Assembly: GCF_001402875.1 (NCBI RefSeq)
Contig: NZ_CP012946.1
Location: 660,001-724,000 of the forward strand
Length of the DNA stretch: 64,000 bases
DNA from: Blastochloris viridis
Lineage (GTDB): Bacteria > Pseudomonadota > Alphaproteobacteria > Rhizobiales > Xanthobacteraceae
Direction: 5' to 3'
The position numbers were made by a program, and so were the translations under genes. Numbering within the stretch: the first letter of the stretch is position 1; each line of letters begins with the position of its first letter. Below are positions 53,165 through 62,423 of the stretch, in pieces. A model generated the notes under the pieces. That model searched no databases. It saw nothing but the letters and a program-made list of their open reading frames with translations, and was not told the origin of the DNA.

Positions 53165-53288
53165 GTGGTTCCGATCGGGATGTTGGTGAAACACTGATTT
53201 CGCGAACGAAACACTGCGAGTTTCAACGGCTTCAACGGCCCACGCGTTCAACGGCTCCACGCGTCGGCATCCGGGGCCGTTGGGATGA
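53165..53288 (+). repeat. Island-flanking repeat, right copy
   Basis: Counterpart of 38761-38860 in the same orientation. It contains an internal expansion of TTCAACGGC-type units (53222-53230, 53231-53246, 53247-53263; the last two are TTCAACGGCCCACGCG and TTCAACGGCTCCACGCG) absent from the left copy, and ends with the shared GCATCCGGGGCCGTTGGGA. Confidence 0.7.
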
Positions 53289-53372
53289 CGTCCCGGTTGG
53301 TGATGATCGTCGGTTTCCGGTCTCAACCATGGCGGGCTCCTGGTGGTCCTGGAGCCCTGTTGAGCTGCCGCC

Positions 53373-55439
53373 TCACAGCTTCAGCGTCTTGACCAGGTCC
53401 TCGGCCGCCTTGCGCCGCTGGGCGATGGTGTCGGCCAGCGCCAGATCCGATTTCGTCAGCTCGGCGAGGCGGTTCTCCTGGCTGCGCAGCATGTCGAGAT
53501 AGCGCCGGCCGAGGTCGGTGCCGGAGCCGACCGATCGCAAGTTAGCACGAACACGCTCCTGGTCGCGGGTGATGCGGTCGCGCTCGGCGGCAGTCTGGTC
53601 GCGTTGCGCCTGCGCCTTGGCGATATCGCCGACGAGGTCGGAGAGGCGCTCGACTGCAGCCTTGACCGCCTCGCCCTCGTTGTCGAGGCCCTTGACCTGC
53701 ACCAGCATGTCCTCGGCGGTGAGGGTTGTCAGCGCCACGCTCTGGCTGTCCATGCGCTCGGTGACGAACTCGGCCTTGGTGGTCTTGCCCTTGGGGGCGG
53801 CGACGCGCCAGCGGTAGAGCGTCGGCGTCGCCTCGACGTTCTCGACGTCGGCGGCCGGCGTCCAGCCGGCGGTGCGGTTTTCCTCGATGACGATGGTGCG
53901 GTCCTGGTCCGGCGGCGGCGCGATCTCGTAGGCGAGGGTCCGGCGCGCGCGCACCGTGGTGGTCAGCCGGCCGTTGGCGAGAGTGCCGACCGTGGTGCGG
54001 CGGACGCCGCGGTCCTCGCGCCTGATCTCGGTCCTGGCGTCGAGCGCGAGGGCGACGAACCTGGCGCCGCCGCGCGGCACCAGCGGCAGCATGGCGTCGC
54101 CGAGGTGCTGCACCGCGCCGGCGGCGGTGGTGTCGTAGGCGGTGACGATGCCGGGCGGCAGCGCGATGTCGCCGTCATTGCTGAGCCGCAGCGCCGCCAG
54201 CGGCCGGCTGCGGTCGGTCTGCGGCTGGTAGAGCCACACTCGCTCGACCGCCACCTCGCGGTCGACGAACGGCACCATCATGGTGTGGCCGGTCGGCAGC
54301 GACACCCGCTGGGGGAAGCGGTAGATCAACTGGGTGGCGGCCTCCTCGGTCGCCGCCGCGCTGGCGGGTGCCGCGCCCGCGAGCGGCGGCAGGCCCGGCG
54401 GCGCCAGCATCGGCGCCGGGGCGGCCCGTTCGGCAAGCGCCTCCTCATCGAACCGTTGCAGCGACTTGTTGCGGCCGCCGCCCCGCGCCACCGCGGCCGG
54501 CTGGGCGCCGTCGAGGCGCGGCGCCACGCCCGCGCCGCCGGCGATCGGCACCTCGGTCTGGTGGCCGAACACCGCGGTGTAGAGCGGCTGCGTCAGCGCC
54601 ACCGGATTGCCGGACACCAGCGTCAGCTCGACGTCTTTCCAGTCGCCGCCGGTGAGATTCTCCAGCACCGCCCAGCCCTGCAGCCGCGCCTTGCCATCCG
54701 CCTTGGCGTCGGCCTTCGGCAGCACCAGGCGCCAACTGGCCTTCCAGATCGGCGCGCCGACAACGTAGCTCACCGCGACCGGGCGCGTGCGCTCGCCGGG
54801 CACCTCGATCGACAGCCGGCGGCGGTCCTTGGCGCGGTTCTCGGTGAGGCCGGCGAGGGCGCGGTCGATCTGCTTCCTGGCCTCCGGGTCGGTGAAGGTG
54901 AGCCGGGTGATCTCCTCGAACACCGCCTGGACCATGCCGCCGTCGGTGACCAGCGACAGCCGGTGGCGGGTGGCGATGCCGCGGCCGTCGGGCCGCTCGA
55001 CCTGCTCCGGCTCGACCGCAAAGATGCGGCCGCGCGCCGCCACCGGTCCGGCGATCTCGATCTCACTGCCGACCAGCGCGTTGAGGAGCGCGGTCGGCGA
55101 GGCCAGCGCCTCGCGGTCGAACGGCAGATCGCGGAACAACTCCTCCAACGGCTCCCTGCCAGGCAGGCTGACCGGCCCGAGCGCGCCCAGCGCATCGAAC
55201 ACCGTGAGGCTCTTCAGCACGTCGTCGACCTGGTCGCGCCGCACCTGAAGATCGATTGCCGTGCCGGCGGTGACGGAGCCTTCATGGCTGAACTGGCCCA
55301 GCCCGGCGCTCGACAGCACCACGCGGGTCAAGGGCAGCTCGGCAGCGGCAGCGGCAGTGCCAAACGCCAGCAGCGCCGCGGAGGCGAGCAGGGCCTGGCG
55401 AACCCGGCACATCGATCGGCACGGAAGGCGGGTCGGCAT
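53373..55439 (-). CDS. Exported DUF4139 domain protein
   Basis: 688 residues with a signal peptide (CRVRQALLASAALLAFGTAAAAAE; start at ATG 55439 or the in-frame ATG nine codons later). The middle carries the DUF4139 core: SYVVGAPIWKASWRLVLP, GWAVLENLTGGDWKDVELTLVSGNPVALTQPLY, and later DREVAVERVWLYQPQ and ENRTAGWTPAADVENVEATPTLYRWRVAAPKG. A long coiled coil ends the protein (LVGDIAKAQAQRDQTAAERDRI...). Periplasmic; function unknown. A low-complexity Ala/Pro linker lies near residues 345-365. Confidence 0.86.
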   Translation of the reverse strand: MPTRLPCRSMCRVRQALLASAALLAFGTAAAAAELPLTRVVLSSAGLGQFSHEGSVTAGTAIDLQVRRDQVDDVLKSLTVFDALGALGPVSLPGREPLEELFRDLPFDREALASPTALLNALVGSEIEIAGPVAARGRIFAVEPEQVERPDGRGIATRHRLSLVTDGGMVQAVFEEITRLTFTDPEARKQIDRALAGLTENRAKDRRRLSIEVPGERTRPVAVSYVVGAPIWKASWRLVLPKADAKADGKARLQGWAVLENLTGGDWKDVELTLVSGNPVALTQPLYTAVFGHQTEVPIAGGAGVAPRLDGAQPAAVARGGGRNKSLQRFDEEALAERAAPAPMLAPPGLPPLAGAAPASAAATEEAATQLIYRFPQRVSLPTGHTMMVPFVDREVAVERVWLYQPQTDRSRPLAALRLSNDGDIALPPGIVTAYDTTAAGAVQHLGDAMLPLVPRGGARFVALALDARTEIRREDRGVRRTTVGTLANGRLTTTVRARRTLAYEIAPPPDQDRTIVIEENRTAGWTPAADVENVEATPTLYRWRVAAPKGKTTKAEFVTERMDSQSVALTTLTAEDMLVQVKGLDNEGEAVKAAVERLSDLVGDIAKAQAQRDQTAAERDRITRDQERVRANLRSVGSGTDLGRRYLDMLRSQENRLAELTKSDLALADTIAQRRKAAEDLVKTLKL

Positions 55440-56033
55440 GGTCGGCGTCCTCGGAGGTTGCAGTGGCCAGGTTGGGGCGGTGCGTTTCTATATCGCCGAG
55501 CCGCGCCGGTGCGAGCAGGCGGCGCCTCCCGTCCCGAACCGGCTGCGACCGTTCTGGTTACCGGCGCATGTTTCGACAGCCCATGGCTGCGCTGGTTGAT
55601 TAGTGCAGCCTTAGAGAGTAATTCGCTGGCTTGAGTTGAGCAATGTCGGCGCCGCGCGCTCGCCAACGGTGGCGCCAGCATGGTAGCGTTAGATTTGAAA
55701 CATGACAGGATGTGAAGCTTTTTGTAGAGTTTCCGCAACTCATCGGGCCTCGGAGGCCGTCGATTCGCGGGGGAGGTGTGTTCTGACGGCGTTCTGCGCA
55801 GCCTAATTGTGTGGTTATTGTGGTTTGTCCCATCGGCTGTGGTGGGCGCGTGGCCAGGGTTTTCGATGTCGGAGGTCGTCAACAACGTGGCGCATTCCGT
55901 TGGACGCCCCGCTGCTGGCACGAGCGGCTCTATTCGAGCCAGATTTGTGATGGACGGCGTTGGCGGCATCGGCTGGTCCGGACCCTCGCGATGGCAGTCG
56001 CCCTCGGTGGAACGGGAACGGCTTGGCTGGGAA
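55440..56033. other. Divergent gap between the DUF4139 and GT4 genes
   Basis: About 594 bases. A frame open through part of it (from 55776) continues into the glycosyltransferase but has no recognisable fold and is taken as leader. The segment 55600-55760 is AT-richer and probably holds the promoters; no convincing consensus pair was found. Confidence 0.45.
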
Positions 56034-57212
56034 ATGATGAATTCTACTGGGACGACAGCCTACGTCGCTCTTGTCGGTCCGCACGCCGGCATGACGATCA
56101 ACTTTCGTGGGCCGTTGATTGACGACCTGGTCGGGATCGGCAGCAAGGTCGCCGTGCTCGCGCCAGACTTTACCGACGAGACCCGCGGCGCGATCGCGGC
56201 GATGGGGGCCGCCGCCCACGACTATCCGCTGGCGCGCACCGGGCTCAATCCGCTGGCCGACCTCGGCGCGCTTTACGCGCTGTGGCGGTGGTTCCGCCGC
56301 GAGCGGCCGGCGGTGGCCTTCACCTTCGCCGCCAAGGCGGTGGTGTGGGGCACCCTGGCGGCGGCGGCGGCCGGCGTGCCGAACCGGGTGGCGATGATCG
56401 AGGGGCTCGGCTACGCCTTCATCCCCAGCAGCGGATTGAAGCAGCGCGTGGTGCGCTGGGTGCTGGTCCAGCTTTATCGCCTGGCGTTCCGGTTGGCGCA
56501 CACGGTGGTGGTGCTGAACCCGGACGACGCCCGCGACCTCAGCCGCTGGTGCAATCTCAAGGCCGACAAGACCGTGCTGCTCGGCGGCATCGGCGTTGCG
56601 CTCGACGAGTGGCGGCCGCCGAGCCGCCGGCCGGGATCGCCGATCACCTTCACCATGATGTCCCGCATCCTGCGCGAAAAAGGGGTGTTCGAATTCCTGA
56701 AGGCGGCGGAACAGGTGAAGGCCCGCCACCCCGAGGTGCGGTTCTGGCTGCTGGGCTCGGTGGACTGCAATCCCGGCGGCATTCAGCCGGACGACCTGCA
56801 GCCCTGGGTCGAGAGCGGCATCGTCACCTGGCCGGGGCAGGTCGACGTAAAGCCGTATCTGGCCGAAACCAGCGTGTTCGTGCTGCCGTCGTTCTATCGC
56901 GAAGGGGTGCCGCGCAGCACCCAGGAGGCGATGGCGATGGGCTGCGCCGTGATCACCACCGATGCGCCCGGCTGCCGCGACACGGTGGCGGAGGGCGTCA
57001 ACGGCTTCATGGTGCCGATCCAGGACGTCGACGCCCTGGTGGCGGCGATGGAGCGCTTCATCGCCCAGCCCGACCTGATCGAGCAGATGGGGCGGGAGAG
57101 CCGCCGGCTGGCCGAGCAGCGCTTCGACGCGACGCGGGCAAACCGGCGGCTGATCGAGGTGATGTTCAAGACCGACCCGGTCCATGCGCCGGGCGAGACG
57201 GTTCCGGGCTGA
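56034..57212 (+). CDS. GT4-family glycosyltransferase
   Basis: 392 residues if started at ATG 56034 (an ATG follows directly at 56037). N-terminal domain begins YVALVGPHAGMTINFRGPLIDDL; the C-terminal GT-B domain shows TFTMMSRILREKGVFEFLKAAEQVK and the nucleotide-sugar EX7E motif in REGVPRSTQEAMAMGCAVITTDAPG. Similar to PglA/WbpT-type transferases that extend undecaprenyl-linked glycans. It stands outside the polysaccharide island, behind the DUF4139 gene, and has a strong hairpin terminator after it. Donor and acceptor are unknown. Confidence 0.9.
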   Translation: MMNSTGTTAYVALVGPHAGMTINFRGPLIDDLVGIGSKVAVLAPDFTDETRGAIAAMGAAAHDYPLARTGLNPLADLGALYALWRWFRRERPAVAFTFAAKAVVWGTLAAAAAGVPNRVAMIEGLGYAFIPSSGLKQRVVRWVLVQLYRLAFRLAHTVVVLNPDDARDLSRWCNLKADKTVLLGGIGVALDEWRPPSRRPGSPITFTMMSRILREKGVFEFLKAAEQVKARHPEVRFWLLGSVDCNPGGIQPDDLQPWVESGIVTWPGQVDVKPYLAETSVFVLPSFYREGVPRSTQEAMAMGCAVITTDAPGCRDTVAEGVNGFMVPIQDVDALVAAMERFIAQPDLIEQMGRESRRLAEQRFDATRANRRLIEVMFKTDPVHAPGETVPG

Positions 57213-57235
57213 TCGCGCCGCACTGAGTTTGCCCG

Positions 57236-57302
57236 CTCGCCGAAAAATCCCGTTCGATCGAGGATTTTTCGGCGAGGTTGGTTCCGGGATCACGGCGTGA
57301 TC
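57236..57302 (+). terminator. Terminator-like hairpin and repeat after the GT4 gene
   Basis: CTCGCCGAAAAATCC (57236-57250) and GGATTTTTCGGCGAG (57262-57276) form a perfect 15-bp stem with an 11-nt loop, 23 nt after the stop. GATCACG-GCGTGATC (57288-57302) forms a second small palindrome. Both halves recur at 63474-63516. It lies between convergent genes and could terminate both. Confidence 0.7.
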
Positions 57303-57316
57303 GTCCGGATGCCGGA

Positions 57317-58654
57317 TCAGGCGTTCTCGTAGGCGCGCTCGCCGTGGGTGGCGATGTCGAGGCCGGAATACTCCTCGTCCTGGCCGACCCGCATCGGCGT
57401 CAGGCCGCCGATCAGCCGCGCGATCAGCACGGTCGCGAGGCCCGACCACACCGCCGTCACCGCCACCGCGAGCGCCTGCACCCCGATCATCTCGACCAGC
57501 CGGTCGTCGCTGACGCCGGAGCCGCCGAGCGCGGTAAGGGCGAACACCGGCAGCAGCAGCGAGCCCATCATGCCGCCGCAGCCATGGACCGCGAACACGT
57601 CGAGCGAGTCGTCGATCTTGAGGCGGTGCTTCACGAACAGCGTGGCGAAGTAGCACACCACGCCGGCGGCGAGGCCGACCACCAAGGCGCCGGCCGGCCC
57701 GGCATAGCCCGCCATCGGGGTGATGGTGGCAAGCCCGGCGATGCAGCCGGTGGCGATGCCGATCGAGGTCGGCTTGCCGGTCTTCATCCACTCCAGCGCG
57801 ATCCAGGTCAGCGCGCCGGCCGAGGCGGCGGTGTGGGTGGCCAGGATGGCGGAGCCGGCGCTGGCGTCGGCGGCGAGCGCGCTGCCGCCGTTGAAGCCGA
57901 ACCAGCCGACCCACAGCATGCCGGCGCCCATCATGGTGAGGCCGGGGCTGTGCGGCGGCGTCAGCCCGGTGGGGAACCCGGTGCGGCGGCCGATCATCAC
58001 CGCCAGCACCAGCGCCGACACCCCGGCGGTGGTGTGGACGACGATGCCGCCGGCGAAATCGAGCGCGCCGAGCGCGGCGAGCCAGCCGCTGCCCCACAGC
58101 CAATGGGCGGTGGGAACGTAGACCGCGAGCAGCCACAGCGCGCTGAAGGCGATGACGAAGGAGAAGTTCACCCGCTCGGCGAAGGCGCCGACGATCAGCG
58201 CCGGGGTGATCACCGCGAACGTCATCTGGAACAGCGCGAACACGTTCTCGGGGATGTAGGTGGTGCCGTAGGGGTCCTCGAAGCCGCTGAAGAACATCCG
58301 GCCGAAGCCGCCCAGCAGCGCCGCGTCGCCGTCGAAGGCGAGGCTGTAGCCGACCGCCATCCACAGCAGCGAGACCACGCAGCAGATGGCGAAGCACTGC
58401 ATCATGATCGACAGCAGGTTCTTGGCGTGGAGCAGCCCGCCGTAGAACAGCGCAAGGCCCGGCAGTGTCATGAACAGCACCAGCACCGCGGACGTCAGCA
58501 CCCAGGCGACGTGACCGGAGTTCTCCGGCGCGCCGGCCCAGGCCGGGCCGGCGGCCAGCACGCCGGCCAGCACGGCGGCGGCGCCGAGGCTGCCGCGAAG
58601 CCAGCCGATTGCTGACGATTTGATAGGCAGTTTGTCTAGAACTTTACCAGGCAT
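57317..58654 (-). CDS. amtB: Ammonium transporter
   Basis: 445 residues, Amt family. A signal peptide (WLRGSLGAAAVLAGVLAAGPAWA) is followed by 11 membrane helices. Key residues: FFYGGLLHAKN-type region (LFYGGLLHAKNLLSIMMQ), Phe gate in FQMTFAVITPALIVGAFAER, twin His in GIVVHTTAG and FAVHGCGGMMG. GGAGAAGG precedes the ATG at 58654, but both lie inside a very strong hairpin (58646-58680). An in-frame ATG at 58714 is an alternative start. Usually glnK precedes amtB; no PII gene is adjacent here. Confidence 0.94.
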   Translation of the reverse strand: MPGKVLDKLPIKSSAIGWLRGSLGAAAVLAGVLAAGPAWAGAPENSGHVAWVLTSAVLVLFMTLPGLALFYGGLLHAKNLLSIMMQCFAICCVVSLLWMAVGYSLAFDGDAALLGGFGRMFFSGFEDPYGTTYIPENVFALFQMTFAVITPALIVGAFAERVNFSFVIAFSALWLLAVYVPTAHWLWGSGWLAALGALDFAGGIVVHTTAGVSALVLAVMIGRRTGFPTGLTPPHSPGLTMMGAGMLWVGWFGFNGGSALAADASAGSAILATHTAASAGALTWIALEWMKTGKPTSIGIATGCIAGLATITPMAGYAGPAGALVVGLAAGVVCYFATLFVKHRLKIDDSLDVFAVHGCGGMMGSLLLPVFALTALGGSGVSDDRLVEMIGVQALAVAVTAVWSGLATVLIARLIGGLTPMRVGQDEEYSGLDIATHGERAYENA

Positions 58655-58680
58655 CGCCTTCTCCGAAGGCAATGCCTGGT
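58646..58680 (-). promoter_or_regulatory. amtB: Hairpin covering the amtB ribosome binding site and start codon
   Basis: On the amtB mRNA: ACCAGGCAU-U-GCCUUC, loop GGA, GAAGGC-G-AUGCCUGGU. The arms pair completely (16 bp, one U-G wobble). The Shine-Dalgarno GGAGAAGG sits at the loop and the start AUG is in the 3' arm. Such a structure should strongly limit translation unless opened. Confidence 0.8.
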
Positions 58681-58901
58681 CCTCATTCAAGCAACACGCT
58701 GACAAAGCTGGCATCCTTTGTTCATCTGATGGGCAGATGACCGCGCAGAATGCAAGAATGCGGCCGTCTGTCGCACCCTCCCCGAAGCGTGTGCGGCGGC
58801 GCGTTGGGCGCAGCCTTGCCAGTTGCGCAGCGGCTTCGGTGCCACCCGGCCGGAACCGGTTGGTTGCGTGGGCCGTTGTTGCGCCACCTTGGAGGTGCCG
58901 C

Positions 58902-59468
58902 ATGCAAGTATTCCCTGTCCGGTCGTTTCCGACCGCGATCTCTCCCGCTCGGGTTTCCAGAGCGTGGCTGTCCGTTGCGCTTGTTGCGGCAGTCGCGGTT
59001 GCGACCCCGGTATCCGCCCAGACCGGCGAGCCGGTCGCCACGCCCCCCGCTCCGGCCGCCGCCGCCACGGGCGACGTCACCGGATCGGTTCCGCCGGTCG
59101 TCGAACTGGTGATTGAGCGGGTCGACGGCGAGTTGCGCTGCCAACAGCTCCGGCCGCGTCTGCCGGCCAACACCGCCGCCCAATTGCGCCTGACCAACCG
59201 TAGCGGCGGGCGGGCCGTGTTCGATGCCACCGAGTTCCTGGTGGTGTCGAAGAACCTCAAGGGCGTCTCCGACTCCGATGCCTTCCTCGGCCGCGTCGGG
59301 CTCGAAGACGGCACCTCGGTCGTGCTCAATCTGCGCACGCCGAAGCGGCCGGGCGAATACCCGTTCGCCTGCACCGAGAGCGCCAAGCTCGACAGCCCGG
59401 GCCCCAGCGGCAAGACCGTCGAGTCGCGCAAGAGCGACGGCGTGCTGGTGATCGGCGCGGCCGATTGA
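58902..59468 (+). CDS. Exported small protein of unknown function
   Basis: 188 residues. ATG 58902 follows TTGGAGGTG. Signal peptide with long n-region (SRAWLSVALVAAVAVATPVSAQ, cleavage after VSA). A low-complexity Pro/Ala linker follows, then a beta-rich domain: LRLTNRSGGRAVFDATEFLV and VLNLRTPKRPGEYPFACTES, which reads like a cupredoxin-type fold (FDATEF, PGEYPFAC with a Cys) but lacks the usual copper His. It precedes the AI-2E family gene by 10 nt. Confidence 0.78.
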   Translation: MQVFPVRSFPTAISPARVSRAWLSVALVAAVAVATPVSAQTGEPVATPPAPAAAATGDVTGSVPPVVELVIERVDGELRCQQLRPRLPANTAAQLRLTNRSGGRAVFDATEFLVVSKNLKGVSDSDAFLGRVGLEDGTSVVLNLRTPKRPGEYPFACTESAKLDSPGPSGKTVESRKSDGVLVIGAAD

Positions 59469-59478
59469 GGCCGCGGGC

Positions 59479-60588
59479 ATGACCAAAGCGGCTGACGCTG
59501 GCGGCGGCGCCCGAGGTGATCGGGAGGCGCCGCCAGCGCAACTGCTCGACGTGCCGCGGCTGGTGCAGGCGACGCTGGCCGTTCTCGGCGTTGTGGTGCT
59601 GGCGCTGCTGCTATGGCAGCTCGCAGACGTGCTGGTGCTGGCGTTCGCGGCGGTGGTGGTGGCCACCATCCTGCGGAGCTTCGCCGATGGGATCGAGCGG
59701 GTGCTGCCGGTTTCCGCCGGATGGGCGCTCGTGCTGGCCGGCGCGGCAGTGCTCGGCAGCGCGGCGACGTTCGGCGTGCTGCTCGGGGCCCAGCTGTCGG
59801 GCCAGTTCACCACGCTGTTTCAGCAATTGCCGGCGCAGCTCGACGACCTCGGCCGCACCATCGGCATCCCCAATGCTGCCGAGCTGATCGGCCGCGAGGC
59901 CGCAGGGTTCGCCCGGCGCGGCAACGTCGTCCAGGAAATCGCCGGCTATACCTCGGGCTTGGTCGGCATCATTGCCGGCGTCATGCTGGTGGTGGTCGCC
60001 GGCATCTATCTCGCCGCGAGCCCTGGCCTCTATGCCCGCGGCGCGCTCACGCTGTTTCCCGAGCCGGCGCGCCAGCGGCTCGGCGTCGCGCTCGATGCCG
60101 CCGGCCGGGTGCTCAAGCTGTGGTTCCTCGGCCAGTTGGTGTCGATGCTGCTGGTCGCCATCCTCACCGCCGGCGGGCTCTATCTGCTCGGGGTGCCGTC
60201 GGCGCTGGCGCTGGGGCTGGTGGCCGGCCTCGGCGAGTTCGTGCCGGTGGCGGGGCCGATCCTCAGCGCGGTGCCGGCGCTCCTGGTGGCGTTTTCGGTC
60301 GACTCCGGTACCGCACTGTGGGTGCTGGTGCTGTTCCTGGTGGTGCAGCAGATCGAGAGCAACCTCATTTTGCCGCTGATCCAGCGCGAGACGGTCAACC
60401 TGCCGCCGGCGCTGACGCTGTTCGCGCTGGTGGCGTTCGGCGTGCTGCTCGGCCCGCTCGGCGTGCTGTTTGCCGCGCCGCTCACCGCGGTGGCATTCGT
60501 CGCGGTCAAGCAGCTTTATGTCCGCGACGTGCTCGAAGAGGCCACCGCCCTGCCGGGCGAGGACCCGGTCAGCCCGCCGAGGCCTTGA
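59479..60588 (+). CDS. AI-2E family (PerM-like) membrane protein
   Basis: 369 residues with about eight membrane helices. AI-2E/PerM signatures: LVLAFAAVVVATILRSFADGIERVLPV near the N-terminus, IIAGVMLVVVAGIYLAASPGLY, LKLWFLGQLVSMLLVAILTAGGLYLLGVPSALALGLVAGLGEFVPVAGP and the C-terminal IESNLILPLIQRETVNLPPALTLFALVAFGVLLGPLGVLFAAPLTA. Function in this organism unknown; family members export solutes or act as Na+/H+ antiporters. Confidence 0.9.
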   Translation: MTKAADAGGGARGDREAPPAQLLDVPRLVQATLAVLGVVVLALLLWQLADVLVLAFAAVVVATILRSFADGIERVLPVSAGWALVLAGAAVLGSAATFGVLLGAQLSGQFTTLFQQLPAQLDDLGRTIGIPNAAELIGREAAGFARRGNVVQEIAGYTSGLVGIIAGVMLVVVAGIYLAASPGLYARGALTLFPEPARQRLGVALDAAGRVLKLWFLGQLVSMLLVAILTAGGLYLLGVPSALALGLVAGLGEFVPVAGPILSAVPALLVAFSVDSGTALWVLVLFLVVQQIESNLILPLIQRETVNLPPALTLFALVAFGVLLGPLGVLFAAPLTAVAFVAVKQLYVRDVLEEATALPGEDPVSPPRP

Positions 60589-60726
60589 CCGCTGGGCCGG
60601 GTCGAGCCGGCATCGGCCGGATGCCCTGCTTGCCTCGTCGCCTGCGACCGAAGTCGTACGGGCAGGGCGGCGACGCCGGCGCCGTTCTGTCCTATAGCAA
60701 CGGCCCCCGTCCGATCTGGTGCCGTC

Positions 60727-61554
60727 ATGTCCGCCCACGCCGAGACCCGCCGCCTCACTGCTCCCGACATCCGTGCCCGCAAGAACGGCGAGCCGATCGT
60801 GTCGCTGACCGCCTATCACACCCACACCGCGCGCCTGGTCGATGCGGTGTGTGACGTCATCTTGGTCGGCGACTCGCTCGGGATGGTGATGCACGGGCTC
60901 GAATCCACCGTGCCGGTCACGCTCGACATGATGATCCTGCAGGGGCTGGCGGTGATGCGCGGCTCCAGGCACGCGCTGGTGGCGATCGACATGCCGTTCG
61001 GCAGCTACGAGGCCTCGCGCGAGGACGCCTTCCGCAACTCGGCGCGGGTGATGAAGGAGACCGGCTGCGGCGCCATCAAGCTGGAGGGCGGCCGGCGCAT
61101 GGCCGACACCATCCGCTTCCTGGTCGAGCGCGGCATCCCGGTGATGGCGCACATCGGCCTCACCCCGCAGTCGATCAACGTGCTGGGTGGCTTCCGCGCC
61201 CAAGGCCGCGAGGAGGCCGACTGGGCCGCGATCGAGGACGATGCCCGCGCGGTGGCCGAGGCCGGTGCGTTCGCCATGGTGATCGAGGCGGTGGCCGAGC
61301 CGCTCGCCCGCAAGATCACCGCCGAGGTGGCGTGCCCCACCATCGGCATCGGCGCCTCCGCTGCCTGCGACGGGCAGGTGCTGGTGCTGGAGGACATGCT
61401 CGGCCTGACGCCGCGGGTGCCGAAATTCGTCAAGCGCTACGGCGACCTCGGGCCCGGCATCGCCGCGGCGGTGGAGGCGTACGCCCGCGACGTCCGCAGC
61501 CGTACCTTTCCGGGGCCGGACAACGTCTACGCCATGAAAAAGCCGGCGGGGTGA
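60727..61554 (+). CDS. panB: 3-methyl-2-oxobutanoate hydroxymethyltransferase
   Basis: 275 residues. First committed step of pantothenate synthesis: adds a hydroxymethyl group from 5,10-methylene-THF to alpha-ketoisovalerate. Metal and substrate residues are in [35 protein letters not shown] and the catalytic Glu in [28 protein letters not shown] is diagnostic. panC is not adjacent. Confidence 0.96.
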   Translation: MSAHAETRRLTAPDIRARKNGEPIVSLTAYHTHTARLVDAVCDVILVGDSLGMVMHGLESTVPVTLDMMILQGLAVMRGSRHALVAIDMPFGSYEASREDAFRNSARVMKETGCGAIKLEGGRRMADTIRFLVERGIPVMAHIGLTPQSINVLGGFRAQGREEADWAAIEDDARAVAEAGAFAMVIEAVAEPLARKITAEVACPTIGIGASAACDGQVLVLEDMLGLTPRVPKFVKRYGDLGPGIAAAVEAYARDVRSRTFPGPDNVYAMKKPAG

Positions 61555-61750
61555 GGTTGCTCGCGGTGCCGCAGCCGGACGAGTGCCTGTCGTCCTGGAT
61601 GCAGCGTCAGCCCGTCAGCCTCGGACGGGAGAGACCCTGAGGATCCTTGATCGGCGGCGCGGTCTTCGCCGCGACGCCGGCACGGTTTTCGCCTATACCT
61701 TCGCCGCCTGCCGCCGACGATCCGGTGGCGCCACAGCCTACGGATCCGCC

Positions 61751-62344
61751 ATGACGCTGCTTGTGCCCGGCCTCTTGCTGTTTTTCGCCCCCCACCTCCT
61801 GCCCACCCTGCGGCCGCTACGCGGGCGCACCGTCGCTGCGCTCGGCGGCAGCGAGAGCGTCTACAAGGGCGTTCACGGCGTGCTGGCGCTCAGTGGCCTT
61901 GTGCTGATGGTGTGGGGCTTCGGCGAGTATCGCGCCCACGGCCTGATCCCGGTGTGGACGCCGCCGGTGTGGACCCAGCACCTCGCGTTGACGCTGATGC
62001 TGCCGGCCTTCATCGTGCTCGCGGCGATGCCGCCGCGGCCGAGCCTGATCCGCTACCGGGTCAAGCATCCGATGCTGGTCGGCATCAAGATCTGGGCGCT
62101 GGCCCACCTTCTCGCCAATGGTGACCTCGGCTCGATCCTGCTGTTCGGCGCCTTCTTGGCGTTCGGCGTCTACGACCGCATCTCGGTCAAGCGGCGCGAC
62201 CTCAAGGTGCCGGGCAATCCCGGCGGCTGGACGCGGGCCGACACCACCTCGGTGGTGGCCGGCGCCGTGCTGTGGCTGGCCTTTCTGTTCGGCGTCCACC
62301 ATTGGCTGATCGGCGTTCCGGTGCTGCCGGGCGTCGGGGCTTGA
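61751..62344 (+). CDS. NnrU family membrane protein
   Basis: 197 residues with about six membrane helices (LVPGLLLFFAPHLLPTL, GVLALSGLVLMVWGFGEY, HLALTLMLPAFIVLAA). KHPMLVGIKIWALAHLLANGDLGSILLFGAFLAFGVYDRISVKRR is the NnrU/isoprenoid-methyltransferase-like signature. NnrU is found with denitrification genes in some bacteria and with carotenoid or other membrane functions in others; here no denitrification gene is nearby, so the name carries little functional weight. Confidence 0.85.
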   Translation: MTLLVPGLLLFFAPHLLPTLRPLRGRTVAALGGSESVYKGVHGVLALSGLVLMVWGFGEYRAHGLIPVWTPPVWTQHLALTLMLPAFIVLAAMPPRPSLIRYRVKHPMLVGIKIWALAHLLANGDLGSILLFGAFLAFGVYDRISVKRRDLKVPGNPGGWTRADTTSVVAGAVLWLAFLFGVHHWLIGVPVLPGVGA

Positions 62345-62423
62345 CCCGGCCTCCGGGTTCTGCCACGGCCTCGCCACGACCCCACCTTAAGGCCAGACGG
62401 CCGATCGGGAGTTCACTGGGCCG

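Noticed and set aside
53604..55634. 676-residue plus-strand frame opposite the DUF4139 gene
   Set aside because: Arg/His/Gly-rich shadow translation typical of high-GC antisense frames; the minus-strand gene has a signal peptide and conserved motifs.
55776..56033. N-terminal extension of the GT4 glycosyltransferase
   Set aside because: The frame is open but the extra 86 residues have no glycosyltransferase or targeting features; the family length fits the later start.
55815..58397. 860-residue minus-strand frame spanning amtB and the GT4 gene
   Set aside because: Out-of-frame shadow of amtB and antisense of the glycosyltransferase; no coherent protein.
58690..58780. Sigma-54 promoter for amtB
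   Set aside because: The closest match on the minus strand (TGTCAG...TTGC) has an altered -24 element and a spacing one base too short.
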